From Rathayibacter sp. VKM Ac-2754 (GTDB taxonomy: Bacteria; Actinomycetota; Actinomycetes; Actinomycetales; Microbacteriaceae), in NCBI RefSeq assembly GCF_009807095.1, contig NZ_WUCC01000001.1, forward strand, positions 434,001-498,000: a stretch of 64,000 bases of DNA, given 5' to 3'. The notes under the pieces were generated by a model. It ran no database searches. It was not told the DNA's origin and saw only the letters and a list, made by a program, of their open reading frames with translations. The translations under genes were made by a program, and so were the position numbers. Position 1 is the stretch's first letter; the number at the start of each line of letters is the position of its first letter. This document shows positions 49,279 through 57,596 of the stretch, piece after piece.

Positions 49279-50442
49279 ATGGGCTTCTTCGACCGCACCG
49301 TCCGACCCGCGACCCCCGACCGTGAGCCGCGTCCCGAGCCGACTCCGGCGCCGGCACCGGTACCGGCACCGACGGTGTGGAGGGACGGAGCGGGCCGCTT
49401 CGCGCTCCGCTGCCTCCAGGTGATCATCGTCCTGGCCCTCGCGACCGTGCTGGTCTTCGCGATGACGCAGCTCACGATCGTGCTCATCCCGGTGATGATC
49501 GCGATCATCCTCGCCTCGGCGATCCACCCGTTGCTGGCCTGGATGCGCCGGAAGGGCGTCCCGTCGATCCTCGCCACCTGGATCGCGCTCCTCGGCCTCC
49601 TCGCGATCCTCGGCGCCGTCGGCTGGCTGATCACCGTCGCCGTGCGCAACCAGTGGGACGAGCTGGTCAGCAGCGCCTCCGACGGCATCTCGTCGCTGCA
49701 GGACTACGTGCAGCACCTGCCGTTCCAGATCGACGAGCAGCAGATCGAGGACGCGCGCCAGAGCGTCGTGGACTTCCTCACCTCGAGCAGCTTCGGCTCC
49801 GGTGCTCTGGCGGGCGCAGCAGCTGCGGCGAACTTCGTCACCGGCCTCGTGCTGATGATCGTCGTCCTCTTCTTCTTCATGAAGGACGGCCCCAAGATCT
49901 GGGAGTTCCTCCTCCGCCCCTTCACAGGCTCGAGCTACGACCGCGCCCAGCGCGTCGGCGGCAAGGCGGTCGACGTCCTGGGCGGCTACGTCCGCGGCAC
50001 GGCGACCATCGCCGCCGTCGACGCGATCGGGATCGGAGTCGCCCTCGCGATCCTCCAGGTGCCGCTGGCGATCCCGCTCGCCGTCATCGTCTTCATCACG
50101 GCCTTCATCCCGATCGTCGGAGCCACGGCCGCCGGGATCCTCGCCGCACTCGTCGCACTCGTCGACGGCGGACCAGGCCCCGCGCTGATCGTGATCATCG
50201 TCGTCATCGTGGTCAACCAGCTCGAGGGCAACTTCCTCCAGCCCGTCGTGATGGCCCGCTCGCTCAAGCTGCACCCGCTGATCGTGCTGATCGCGCTGAC
50301 CATCGGCACCGTCCTGGCCGGCATCGTCGGAGCCGTGCTCGCCGTGCCGATCGCGGCGGTGGCCTGGGGCATCGTCTCGATCTGGAACGGGCCCGATCAG
50401 CCGGCCGAGCCCGCCCGGCAGAAGCGGCGCGAGACCGTCTGA
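49279..50442 (+). CDS. AI-2E family transporter, second paralog
   Basis: 387 aa. A Pro/Ala-rich N-terminal cytoplasmic segment (about 1-35), two helices, a soluble loop (TSSSFGSG region), then LQVPLAIPLAVIVFITAFIPIVGATAAG and NQLEGNFLQPVVMARSLKLHPLIVLIALTIG, the family hallmark. Paralog of the protein at 24531, but monocistronic. Substrate unknown. Confidence 0.88.
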   Translation: MGFFDRTVRPATPDREPRPEPTPAPAPVPAPTVWRDGAGRFALRCLQVIIVLALATVLVFAMTQLTIVLIPVMIAIILASAIHPLLAWMRRKGVPSILATWIALLGLLAILGAVGWLITVAVRNQWDELVSSASDGISSLQDYVQHLPFQIDEQQIEDARQSVVDFLTSSSFGSGALAGAAAAANFVTGLVLMIVVLFFFMKDGPKIWEFLLRPFTGSSYDRAQRVGGKAVDVLGGYVRGTATIAAVDAIGIGVALAILQVPLAIPLAVIVFITAFIPIVGATAAGILAALVALVDGGPGPALIVIIVVIVVNQLEGNFLQPVVMARSLKLHPLIVLIALTIGTVLAGIVGAVLAVPIAAVAWGIVSIWNGPDQPAEPARQKRRETV

Positions 50443-50613
50443 CACCCGCAAGGGTGGCATCTGCCCCCCGTTAATGCCGGACCCTCGAAATGGGGACGGA
50501 GGCGTGGCAGCATCACTCGTGCGACGGACCCGATACGCCGCACAGGCCCTCCGGCCGGAGACCTGCCCTGTCCACCGCGCATCCCGTGCGCGGCCACCGA
50601 AGCCCCTGCGCCG

Positions 50614-51288
50614 TCAGTGCTTGCGGATGATGCCGTCGCGCAGCGCCTGAGCGCGCAGCGCGATCTTCGTGCTGACGCTCCTGCCGTCGATCCGGTACTT
50701 GGCGCGCGCACTGCGGAGCGAGCTCCGCGCGGCGTCCTGCGTGATCCCGAGGGCGCTCGCGACCTGCTTCAGCGACATCCCGTCGACGAAGAGGCCGACG
50801 ATCCGCCGCTCGCGCGCGCTGAGGAGACCCGCGCCGCCTCCGGTCACCGCCGCCTGCGCCCCGGAGGTCGGCACCCGCTCTCCCGCCGCGGCCCTGCGGA
50901 TGGCGTCGATGATGACCTCGGTCGGCTCGCTCTTGACGAGGTAGCCGCAGGCCCCGGCGTCGAGAGCGCGGGCGATCACCTCGGGGTGCGAGTGCGTGCT
51001 GATGATGATCGTCGCGGCGCCCGCGGTGGTCAGGGTGCGGATCTTCATCGCGAGGTCGAGGTCGTCGCCCAGGTCGATGTCGAGCAGGACGACGTCGGTG
51101 GGGAAAGCGGGATGCGCGAGCAGGTCGATCCAGCGGCTCGCCGTCGCGACGACGCTGATGCGCGACTCCGAGCGGTGGATCCAGTCGGTCAGGGCGGTCA
51201 GGAGGATCGGGTGGTCGTCGAGGATCGCGACGGCGATCTCGGCCGGATCCGCGACGTCTGCCGCGCCCGTCGCCTCGGCGTCGCTCAT
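50614..51288 (-). CDS. NarL/FixJ-family response regulator
   Basis: 224 aa. Receiver domain (IAVAILDDHPILLTALTDW, phospho-Asp in VVLLDIDLGDD, IIISTHSHPEVI with Thr/Ser, YLVKSEP with Lys) followed by a LuxR-type helix-turn-helix (LSARERRIVGLFVDGMSLKQVASALGITQDAARSSLRSARAKY). Its ATG overlaps the stop of the middle gene (ATGA). Last gene of a three-gene signalling operon. Confidence 0.9.
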   Translation of the reverse strand: MSDAEATGAADVADPAEIAVAILDDHPILLTALTDWIHRSESRISVVATASRWIDLLAHPAFPTDVVLLDIDLGDDLDLAMKIRTLTTAGAATIIISTHSHPEVIARALDAGACGYLVKSEPTEVIIDAIRRAAAGERVPTSGAQAAVTGGGAGLLSARERRIVGLFVDGMSLKQVASALGITQDAARSSLRSARAKYRIDGRSVSTKIALRAQALRDGIIRKH

Positions 51289-52499
51289 GGCGAGGTCCTC
51301 CGTCCGACGGCGTGGTCGAGGCGGAGTGTGGTGCGTTCGCCGACCGCGGCGACCCGATAGTCGCCCAGCTCGCTCAGGATGCCCCAGATCGCCGCGTCCA
51401 GGTCGCGCGACCGCACGCCGCGTGCCTCCAGAACGAGGGTCACGGCCGACGCGCCCTCGGCCCCCGAGACGGTGAGCCCGATCGCGGGGCGCCTCGACGA
51501 GGCCGACGGCGCCGAGAGCAGCCAGAGCACCGACAGCAGCCGCCCGCGAGCGGGAGGGCCGAGCGCCGCGGCGAGCTTCCCGGGATCCTCGAGCGACACC
51601 GTCTCGGACAGGTGCGCCGACTCCTCGATCGCGATGCCCAGCCAGGTCTGGTCGTGGCTGCGGGCCAGCGCGGTGCGCAGCTCGTCGCCGAGTCGCCGGG
51701 CCCGCTCGCCGAGGTCGTCGTCGATCGGCCGGGTCCGCACCTGCCCGAGCAGGTCGCCGATCCGCGCGTCGACCCTCGAGATCTCGGAGGAGGCGATGCT
51801 GCCGGGCCCGGTGCCCGGCCCGTCCACCACGCTGTCGGCGATGGAGCGGTCGAGAGCGCGGTCCACGCGGCGATCGAGGGTCGCGATCAGCGAGACGCAC
51901 ACGACGACGGGGGCGAGCGCGAGCAGGACGGTGGTGACGGCCAGACCGGGACCGCGGTGGTCGACCAGCGCCTGCAGGAGCATCCCGATCCCGCTCAGAC
52001 CCACCAGGAGGCCCGTCGCCACCCAGGTGCGCGAGAGCGGCTGGAACGAGATCAGCGCCATCACCGTCGCTCCGATGCCCACGCAGACCGTGGGGTAGTA
52101 CGTCCGCGACGGGTCCCCCAGACCGAAGTCGGAGAACTCGAGGAGCAGCGCGGCCGTGTCGAGCGCGAGGACGAGGGCGAGCACCCCCTTCGGCAGCTCG
52201 CCCCGCCGGAGGAGCGCGATCGTCACTCCGATCACGAGCCCCGCGATCACCATCAGCCAGGCGAGACCGCTCAGCCACGTGACCGCGAACGAGCTGAGGG
52301 CCCAGAGGAACGAGGCCAGCCCCCGGATCACGATGAGCACCGCCATCCCGACGAAGCCGAGTCCGAAGTAGCTCGCGGTGAGCCGGTGCGTCCGCCTGAT
52401 CCGGTCGCGGACCGACTCGAGCGTCCGCGACCCGGTCTCGGCCGCACGGACGAGCTCGAGGAGCGTGCCCTCCTCGGCCGGATGCTCGCGCCGGCTCAT
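51285..52499 (-). CDS. Membrane protein between kinase and regulator, degenerate kinase-like
   Basis: 404 aa. About six N-terminal helices (75-235) are followed by a cytosolic half containing short helices (LGDLLGQVRTRPIDDDLGERARRLGDELRTALARSHD) and a beta-rich end (AIGLTVSGAEGASAVTLVLEARG). Position, topology and the terminal region resemble a sensor kinase, but no H-box, N-box or glycine-rich ATP site is visible. It may be a signal-input or inhibitory partner of the neighbouring kinase. Start and stop overlap both neighbours by ATGA. Confidence 0.7.
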   Translation of the reverse strand: MSRREHPAEEGTLLELVRAAETGSRTLESVRDRIRRTHRLTASYFGLGFVGMAVLIVIRGLASFLWALSSFAVTWLSGLAWLMVIAGLVIGVTIALLRRGELPKGVLALVLALDTAALLLEFSDFGLGDPSRTYYPTVCVGIGATVMALISFQPLSRTWVATGLLVGLSGIGMLLQALVDHRGPGLAVTTVLLALAPVVVCVSLIATLDRRVDRALDRSIADSVVDGPGTGPGSIASSEISRVDARIGDLLGQVRTRPIDDDLGERARRLGDELRTALARSHDQTWLGIAIEESAHLSETVSLEDPGKLAAALGPPARGRLLSVLWLLSAPSASSRRPAIGLTVSGAEGASAVTLVLEARGVRSRDLDAAIWGILSELGDYRVAAVGERTTLRLDHAVGRRTSP

Positions 52500-53788
52500 C
52501 GCGGCACGCTCAGCAGCACGGTCGTGCCCGCCCCCGGAGCCGAGAACACCCGGACGCTGCCGCCGACGGCCTCGATGCGGGCGGCGACCGACTCGGCGAG
52601 CCCGAGCCTGTCGGAGGCGACCTCGCCGGGCGAGAAGCCGCTCCCCGCATCCGAGACGGCGACCCGGACGCTCCGCGGGTCCTCCGCGACGGTGACGTCG
52701 ACGGCGAGCACTCCGGCGTGCCGCCGCACGTTCTCGAGGCACTCCCCCGTGGCGCGCACGAGCGCGTCGAGCGCGGGGCCCGAGAGCGCCGGACCGGCGA
52801 GCGACGCGGGTTCCGAGGCGCCCGCCCCGCTCACCGAGTGCCAGGTGATCTCGAGTCCGACCGCCTCGTAGCGCCGCCCGAGCGCGGAGAACGCCCCGGG
52901 CAGCGGGACGGGCTCCGAGCCGGCCGGGGCGGCCTCGTGCGCTCCCGGCCGGTCCAGGCGCCGGAGCAGCTCGAGATCGGCGGCGGCCTGAGACCTCATG
53001 GTGTCGGGAGCGACCCCCTCGCCGCGGTGCGCGACGAGGGTGAGGGTGCTGAGGATCGTGTCGTGCAGCAGTCGCGCGTCGTACCGGCGCCGGGCCTCGC
53101 TCTCGCTGGAGCGGCGCTCGGCGGCGTGCGCCGTGCGCAGCTGCTCCGTGCCGGTGTGCGCGCGCTCGACGCTCGCGGCGAGCCAGCGCGACGCGGCCGC
53201 GAGCACCGCCCAGCAGACGACGACCGAGAGGGCGACGAAGAACCCGCGGCCCGACTCCCAGGTGGCGGCGAGGGCCAGGACGAGGACGGGCGCGATGCCC
53301 GCGAGGGCGATCAGCGGGAGGCGCCGTGCCGATCCGATCGCGAAGAGCGCCGACGGCACCGCCATCGACGCGATCATCGTGACGCTCCCGATCACGGCGG
53401 GCACGGTGCCGTCGATCCCCGGAGCGAGCGCGGCCACGAGACCCGCGAAGCCGAGGACGGTGCCGGCGACCAGAGCGCGGGCGCCGGCGCGGCCCGGGCG
53501 GCGCCCGACGAGGAGGACGGCGGTCGCGAGCGCGAGCAGGATCAGCATCGGCGCGGCGGCGGCCAGACCGGGCGGGGCGAGCGTGGGCAGGTGCAGGGCG
53601 GAGGCGGCGGTGAAGATCCCGCCCGCCAGCCGGGCGCAGACGATCCCGACGTCGGCCTGCTCGCGGCGGAGCGCGGTGCCGGACGATCGGCCGCGGGTTC
53701 TCGGAGCGGGCAACGGAGACCTCGGCGAGGAAGGCTCCCTGCGGTGCAGCGGCACGGAGACGGTGGACGGGGGATCATCGTGGCACAT
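52496..53788 (-). CDS. Sensor histidine kinase, NarL-partner (HisKA_3-like)
   Basis: 430 aa. Helices from about 50 to 200, phosphoacceptor RRRYDARLLHDTILSTLTLVAHR (His-Asp of the HisKA_3 group), then ATPase: ATGECLENVRRHAGV (N box), VSDAGSGFSPGE (G1), SDRLGLAESVAARIEAVGG (G2). The start is uncertain; the ATG at 53786-53788 is the first that avoids a non-coding-looking upstream stretch with 23-bp repeats, but a downstream GTG is possible. First gene of the three-gene operon. Confidence 0.82.
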   Translation of the reverse strand: MCHDDPPSTVSVPLHRREPSSPRSPLPAPRTRGRSSGTALRREQADVGIVCARLAGGIFTAASALHLPTLAPPGLAAAAPMLILLALATAVLLVGRRPGRAGARALVAGTVLGFAGLVAALAPGIDGTVPAVIGSVTMIASMAVPSALFAIGSARRLPLIALAGIAPVLVLALAATWESGRGFFVALSVVVCWAVLAAASRWLAASVERAHTGTEQLRTAHAAERRSSESEARRRYDARLLHDTILSTLTLVAHRGEGVAPDTMRSQAAADLELLRRLDRPGAHEAAPAGSEPVPLPGAFSALGRRYEAVGLEITWHSVSGAGASEPASLAGPALSGPALDALVRATGECLENVRRHAGVLAVDVTVAEDPRSVRVAVSDAGSGFSPGEVASDRLGLAESVAARIEAVGGSVRVFSAPGAGTTVLLSVPR

Positions 53789-54396
53789 CGCCGAGGACGA
53801 CGGCACGGACGGCTCGAGTCCTCCGCGCCGGGAGGGCCGAGTCCTCTTCGCCGGCAGGGCCGACTCCTCTTCTCCGGTAGGGCTGACTCCTCCTTCTCCA
53901 GCCGGACCATCGGAGCGGCGCGTGACGCCGAGTTGCGGCCCCCGGTCGCGCTCGGCCGCTCCCATCGCGTAGGCTGGAGACATCTCCTGGGCATTCGCCC
54001 GAATTCCACGGCTGAGAAGTCGCAAGACGAAGAGACTCAGCCCCTGATAGAGACCGCCGCGATCGACGGCGCAGAGCCTTGCTGCTCAGGCCTTGATCGC
54101 ACGGTTCGAACGCCCGCCTCGCACGCGGGTACCGCCCTTCACAGGACGCCGCGGAAGCCGCGCCGTTCCTCGTTCGACCCCCGCCCCACCGACTCCGTCG
54201 GCTCGCGGGACGTTCTCCCCCGCAGAGTCCCTGCCTCCCTCGGGAGCAGCGCACTCCGCCCCCATGACTACCCGAACGACTCCCTCCCGACGCGTGATTC
54301 ATCCGCGCAGAGGCGGAGCCGGTCGGGTGCCGCACACTCGTGCGGAATCTAGACGACGTCGGCCCCGGCCGCGTCACCATCACGTAAGGAAAAGAC
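53789..54396. other. 608-bp region without a gene; 23-bp tandem repeats and cold-shock leader
   Basis: Starting at about 53837, three imperfect 23-bp units GGGCCGASTCCTCTTCKCCGG follow each other, just upstream of the kinase start. Because 23 is not a multiple of three, the repeats would shift frame, so this part is unlikely to be coding. Near the right end a 6-bp hairpin CCGCAC-ACTC-GTGCGG (54330-54345) precedes the cold-shock gene leader. Nothing else is recognised. Confidence 0.5.
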
Positions 54397-54606
54397 ATGC
54401 CTACTGGCACCGTTAAGTGGTTCAACTCCGAAAAGGGCTTCGGCTTCATCGCTCCCGACGACGGAGGCGCCGACGTGTTCGCGCACTTCTCCGCCATCGC
54501 GAAGCAGGGCTACCGCGAGCTCGTCGAGAACCAGCACGTCGAGTACGACGTCGAGCAGGGCCGCAAGGGCCCGCAGGCCGCGAACATCCGCGGCGTCGGC
54601 GAGTAA
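54397..54606 (+). CDS. Cold-shock protein, CspA family
   Basis: 69 aa, single OB fold. RNP1 KGFGFIAP and RNP2 VFAHFSAI are intact, opening [14 protein letters not shown]. An RNA chaperone that melts secondary structure in mRNA. AAGGAAAAG precedes the ATG. The leader holds a small hairpin and a strong terminator follows. Typical actinobacterial length. Confidence 0.95.
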   Translation: MPTGTVKWFNSEKGFGFIAPDDGGADVFAHFSAIAKQGYRELVENQHVEYDVEQGRKGPQAANIRGVGE

Positions 54607-54635
54607 TTCTCCGACTTCGAGCCCTCCAGCTCAGC

Positions 54636-54682
54636 GAACGCCCCGTCGGCCGTGATCCCAGGATCCGGCCGGCGGGGCGTTC
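54636..54682 (+). terminator. Terminator of the cold-shock gene
   Basis: 17-bp arms (54636-54652 and 54666-54682) with one G-T wobble around a 13-nt loop, 30 bp after the stop, ending GGGGCGTTCGTCGTC. Confidence 0.75.
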
Positions 54683-54761
54683 GTCGTCTCTCCTCGGTGA
54701 CGGCCCGACTCACCGGACCGCGTTCACCGGGCCCGTGTCCCTCGGCGCCGAACCGAATCGG

Positions 54762-54774
54762 TAGGCTCGGCAGC
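54762..54774 (+). promoter_or_regulatory. Leaderless -10 of the DUF7882 gene
   Basis: TAGGCT (54762-54767) 7 nt before the ATG. Confidence 0.5.
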
Positions 54775-55080
54775 ATGGGACGACTGATCTACGGGCCGCA
54801 ATCACTCGAGATCGACTTCGACGACCGCCTTCTGGCGCATCTCAAGGTCGCGATGTTCACCAAGATGCGCCGCAACGAGTCGTTCAGCCTCTCGTGGTCG
54901 GAGCCCGAGGCGACCGGCTTCGGCCGGAGCTCGGTGTGGATCCACCCGACGACTCCGCTGCACTTCCGCTTCCAGGTGGGCAAGCGCCCCGGCCTCAACC
55001 GTGTCTGGATCGAGCAGTTCGTCGCGAGCGCGAACAACACGGGAGAGATGATCGTCGGGCCGGAGCCCGAGGGCGACTGA
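54775..55080 (+). CDS. DUF7882 protein
   Basis: 101 aa. Begins MGRLIYGPQSLEIDFDDRLLAHLKVAM and contains FSLSWSEPEATGFGRSSVWIHPTTPLHFRF, a pattern characteristic of a Microbacteriaceae-specific family often mislabelled as ATP-dependent DNA ligase. It has no ligase motif. Function unknown; strongly lineage-specific, so it supports the host assignment. Leaderless start. Confidence 0.85.
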   Translation: MGRLIYGPQSLEIDFDDRLLAHLKVAMFTKMRRNESFSLSWSEPEATGFGRSSVWIHPTTPLHFRFQVGKRPGLNRVWIEQFVASANNTGEMIVGPEPEGD

Positions 55081-55093
55081 GCCCTGGCCCGGC

Positions 55094-55789
55094 TCAGACC
55101 ACGCGGGGTCGCGCGGTGTGCACGAGCTCGTCGCACGGCAGCGCACCGAGCCTCGCCGCGATCTCGGCGGACGCCGCCGCGTCGACGCTCGCCACCGCGT
55201 ACTCCTCCGGCCACAGCGGAGTGAGGGTCACGAGCTCGGCCTGGCCCGTCGCGAGCTCCATCCGCTCGGGGAGGCACGCACTGCGCAGACCGAGGAGCAC
55301 CCCGACACCGCCGGTCTCGTCGGTCCAGGAGCCGGGGGCGGCCACGCCGGTCAGCCGGCTGGTGCCGATCCCGGCGCGGCAGCAGATGCCCTGCAGCGCC
55401 GCGAGCCGGGCCGACTCGTAGAGCAGATGGAACTGCCAGTGATTCGAGAGCTCGGCCGTCGGCACTCCGCGCAGGGCGGACGTCTCGAGGCACAGCTCGA
55501 GACCCAGACCGGTGCCGGGGCGGGCGAGCCGGTCGAACGGGTCGCTCAGGCCGTCGGTGGCGAGGACGACGGAGGCGCCGCGATCGACGCGGAGGAACGC
55601 CCGGTGATCGGTGGGCCATCGGGCGCCGCCGCGGACTCCGGGATCCTCGGTCGAGACGACGACGGTGCGGTCGAGCTCGCCGATCCCGCGCCACAGCTCC
55701 GCGCGGTCCTCGGCGACGGCCTCGGCGAGGGCCCGACGTTCATCCGGGGTCCAGCGGACCTCCCGGGTGCGGTTCAGGAACAACGACAT
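55094..55789 (-). CDS. Hypothetical protein, suppressor-of-fused-like
   Basis: 231 aa. The central segment VVLATDGLSDPFDR...GLGLELCLETSA and HWQFHLLYESARLAA resemble bacterial suppressor-of-fused (SUFU) domain proteins, which often act as immunity or scaffold proteins. Three Cys (ICCRAG and ACLPE) are scattered. GGAGTGCC precedes the ATG. Assignment is tentative; no toxin gene is next to it. Confidence 0.55.
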   Translation of the reverse strand: MSLFLNRTREVRWTPDERRALAEAVAEDRAELWRGIGELDRTVVVSTEDPGVRGGARWPTDHRAFLRVDRGASVVLATDGLSDPFDRLARPGTGLGLELCLETSALRGVPTAELSNHWQFHLLYESARLAALQGICCRAGIGTSRLTGVAAPGSWTDETGGVGVLLGLRSACLPERMELATGQAELVTLTPLWPEEYAVASVDAAASAEIAARLGALPCDELVHTARPRVV

Positions 55790-55917
55790 GGCACTCCCTG
55801 TCCGCGCGACCGGTCCGGCCGCGCTCCCGGCACGCTACGGGGCGCGCCGGAGGGACTCCTCCGAGCCACCGGGGTAGTTCCTGGACATCGGGCAGCCCCT
55901 CGACAGGGGGATCCGGG

Positions 55918-56310
55918 TCAGCCGAGCGGGTCGACGCCGTTGTCGCGCCAGCGCTCGTCGGCGAGCTGGCCGGCGGAGCCCTCGGCTCGGAGCGGCTCGG
56001 CGTGCTCCGAGGGGACGGCGCCCAGGGAGGTGCCGCTGCCCTCCGCGGTGCTGCCGGGGGCGAGCAGTCCCTCCTCGTCCTCGGAGTCGGTCACCTCGTC
56101 CTCTGCCGCGTTCTCGGAGCCGCTCTCGGCCATCGGGTCGTAGCCGTGATCGGGGTCGCGGCTCTCGTCGGGAGTCGTGCTCTCCTCGACCTCGGCGTCG
56201 GCGGGCTGCACGTCGTCGGGGGCCCTGGCGCCGCCCGCGCCGCTCGGGTCGGCACCGCTCAGGCCCTCGCCGTTCCAGCCGGAGAACTCGGGACTCGTGT
56301 CTGCGCTCAT
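55918..56310 (-). CDS. Acidic, disordered protein (130 aa)
   Basis: Unrecognised. Asp/Glu/Ser/Gly/Pro-rich with DPDHGYDPMAESGSEN and a C-terminal QLADERWRDNGVDPLG that looks more ordered. ATG at 56310 has a leaderless -10 (TACCGT, 56317-56322). It is the largest of six similar acidic proteins in the window. Confidence 0.6.
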   Translation of the reverse strand: MSADTSPEFSGWNGEGLSGADPSGAGGARAPDDVQPADAEVEESTTPDESRDPDHGYDPMAESGSENAAEDEVTDSEDEEGLLAPGSTAEGSGTSLGAVPSEHAEPLRAEGSAGQLADERWRDNGVDPLG

Positions 56311-56322
56311 GGGGGCACGGTA
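56311..56322 (-). promoter_or_regulatory. Leaderless -10 of the 130-aa acidic-protein gene
   Basis: TACCGT (56317-56322) 6 nt before the ATG. Confidence 0.5.
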
Positions 56323-56472
56323 GCACCGGCGATCCCTCCGCCCCGAGGGGTCGACACGGAGCTCAAGCGCCTCTCCCACGCCACCGCCTAGGCTTGTCCG
56401 GAGCCGTGACAGCGGCGCAGGCCGGACGAGCAGCGCGGAGCCGCGACGGCGGCCCAGGCGAACGGGAGCACC

Positions 56473-57435
56473 ATGCGACGACTCGGTTACGAACGTTTCG
56501 GCGGGCCCGACGTCCTCTCGTGGCGGACCGCGGCGCTGCCGATGCCGGGCCGCGGCGAGGTCCTCGTCCGCACCCGCGCGGCGAGCATCAACGCGACCGA
56601 CGAGAAGATCCTCTCGGGCAGCGCGCGCATCATGAAGGTCGGCCGGCGGCGCCCGTTCGGCTTCGGACTCGACATCGCCGGCACCGTGGAGGCGCTCGGC
56701 CCGGGTGCCCACGGCGTCTCGATCGGCGACCGTGTCGTCGGGATGACCCGCGACGGCGACGCCTTCGCCGACGCCTCGATCGCGAAGAGCACCGCGCTCG
56801 TCCGGCTGCCCGACTCCCTCGACTTCGTCCAGGGCGTGACGCTCGCGATGTCGGGAGGCACGGCCATCGGCCTCGTCGATGCGCTCCGGGTCCACGCGGG
56901 CGAGCGGGTGCTCGTCGGCGGCGGCTCCGGCGCGATAGGCGACCCGACGGTGCAGCTGCTGGTGCGCGCGGGGTGCACGGTCGCCGCGACCGGCTCCGCC
57001 TCCTCCGCCGACCTGCTGCGGGGCCTCGGCGCCGAGCCGCACGACTACCGGGCGCTCGACCTCGGCGTGCTCGCGGGCCGCTTCGACGTCGTGGTCGACG
57101 TCTCCGGGCATCTGCCGGCGTCCGACGCGGCGCTGCTCCTGGCCGACGGCGGCCGCTACGCGACCCTCGTGCCCAGCGGCGCCGCACTCGGCGCCCAGGC
57201 GGCGGGCGTCGTGCTCCGCGACCGCCCGCGCGTGCAGAACCTGATCGTCACGGCGACGGCCGAGCGGATCGGACGCGCGGTCTCGCTCGCCGCCTCCGGC
57301 GACCTGCGGCCCGAGACCGGTGCCGTGCATCCGCTCGAGGACGTCGTCGAGGTGCTGAAGCGCCGGGCCGCCGGCACCGACCGCACCCACGGGAAGATCG
57401 TGTTCACGGCCGACGACTCGGCGCAGCTGAGCTGA
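56473..57435 (+). CDS. NAD(P)-dependent quinone oxidoreductase-like MDR protein
   Basis: 320-aa zinc-free medium-chain dehydrogenase. N-terminal GroES-like domain (PGRGEVLVRTRAASINATDEKIL, GFGLDIAGTVEALGPGA), nucleotide-binding VLVGGGSGAIGDPTVQLL (about 157-175; canonical AxxGxxG variant) and the C-terminal HGKIVFTADD. It lacks the structural zinc cysteines. Reduces quinones or enones with NADPH; substrate unknown. Copy B of the structured repeat follows its stop. Confidence 0.87.
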   Translation: MRRLGYERFGGPDVLSWRTAALPMPGRGEVLVRTRAASINATDEKILSGSARIMKVGRRRPFGFGLDIAGTVEALGPGAHGVSIGDRVVGMTRDGDAFADASIAKSTALVRLPDSLDFVQGVTLAMSGGTAIGLVDALRVHAGERVLVGGGSGAIGDPTVQLLVRAGCTVAATGSASSADLLRGLGAEPHDYRALDLGVLAGRFDVVVDVSGHLPASDAALLLADGGRYATLVPSGAALGAQAAGVVLRDRPRVQNLIVTATAERIGRAVSLAASGDLRPETGAVHPLEDVVEVLKRRAAGTDRTHGKIVFTADDSAQLS

Positions 57436-57440
57436 CAGGT

Positions 57441-57594
57441 CGTGTTGAGCACGAGACCGCCGTCGCGAGCACGGCCTGGTCGTGCGAGCTGCAAGGAGGG
57501 AATCGAAGGCCACTGCGGTGCAGTGGTCGAGATTCCCGACGCCGCAGATCGTGCGATGAGGACGAGCGGAGCACGCGGGATCTTGTTCGACACG
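57441..57594 (+). repeat. Structured foldback repeat, copy B
   Basis: 154 bp, same plan as copy A at 13176: near-palindromic inverted ends, GCACG/CGTGC hairpin, and helix GGGAATC (57498-57504) with GATTCCC (57531-57537), inner CCACTGC (57510-57516) with GCAGTGG (57520-57526). Four base pairs differ from copy A, all compensated. It fills the convergent gap between the oxidoreductase and MFS genes and ends 2 nt before the MFS stop codon. Confidence 0.8.
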
Positions 57595-57596
57595 GC

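Noticed and set aside
52496-54025. Kinase N-terminal extension to 54025
   Set aside because: The extra ~79 residues run through 23-bp tandem repeats that cannot keep a stable frame and are low complexity; start at 53788 or later is preferred.
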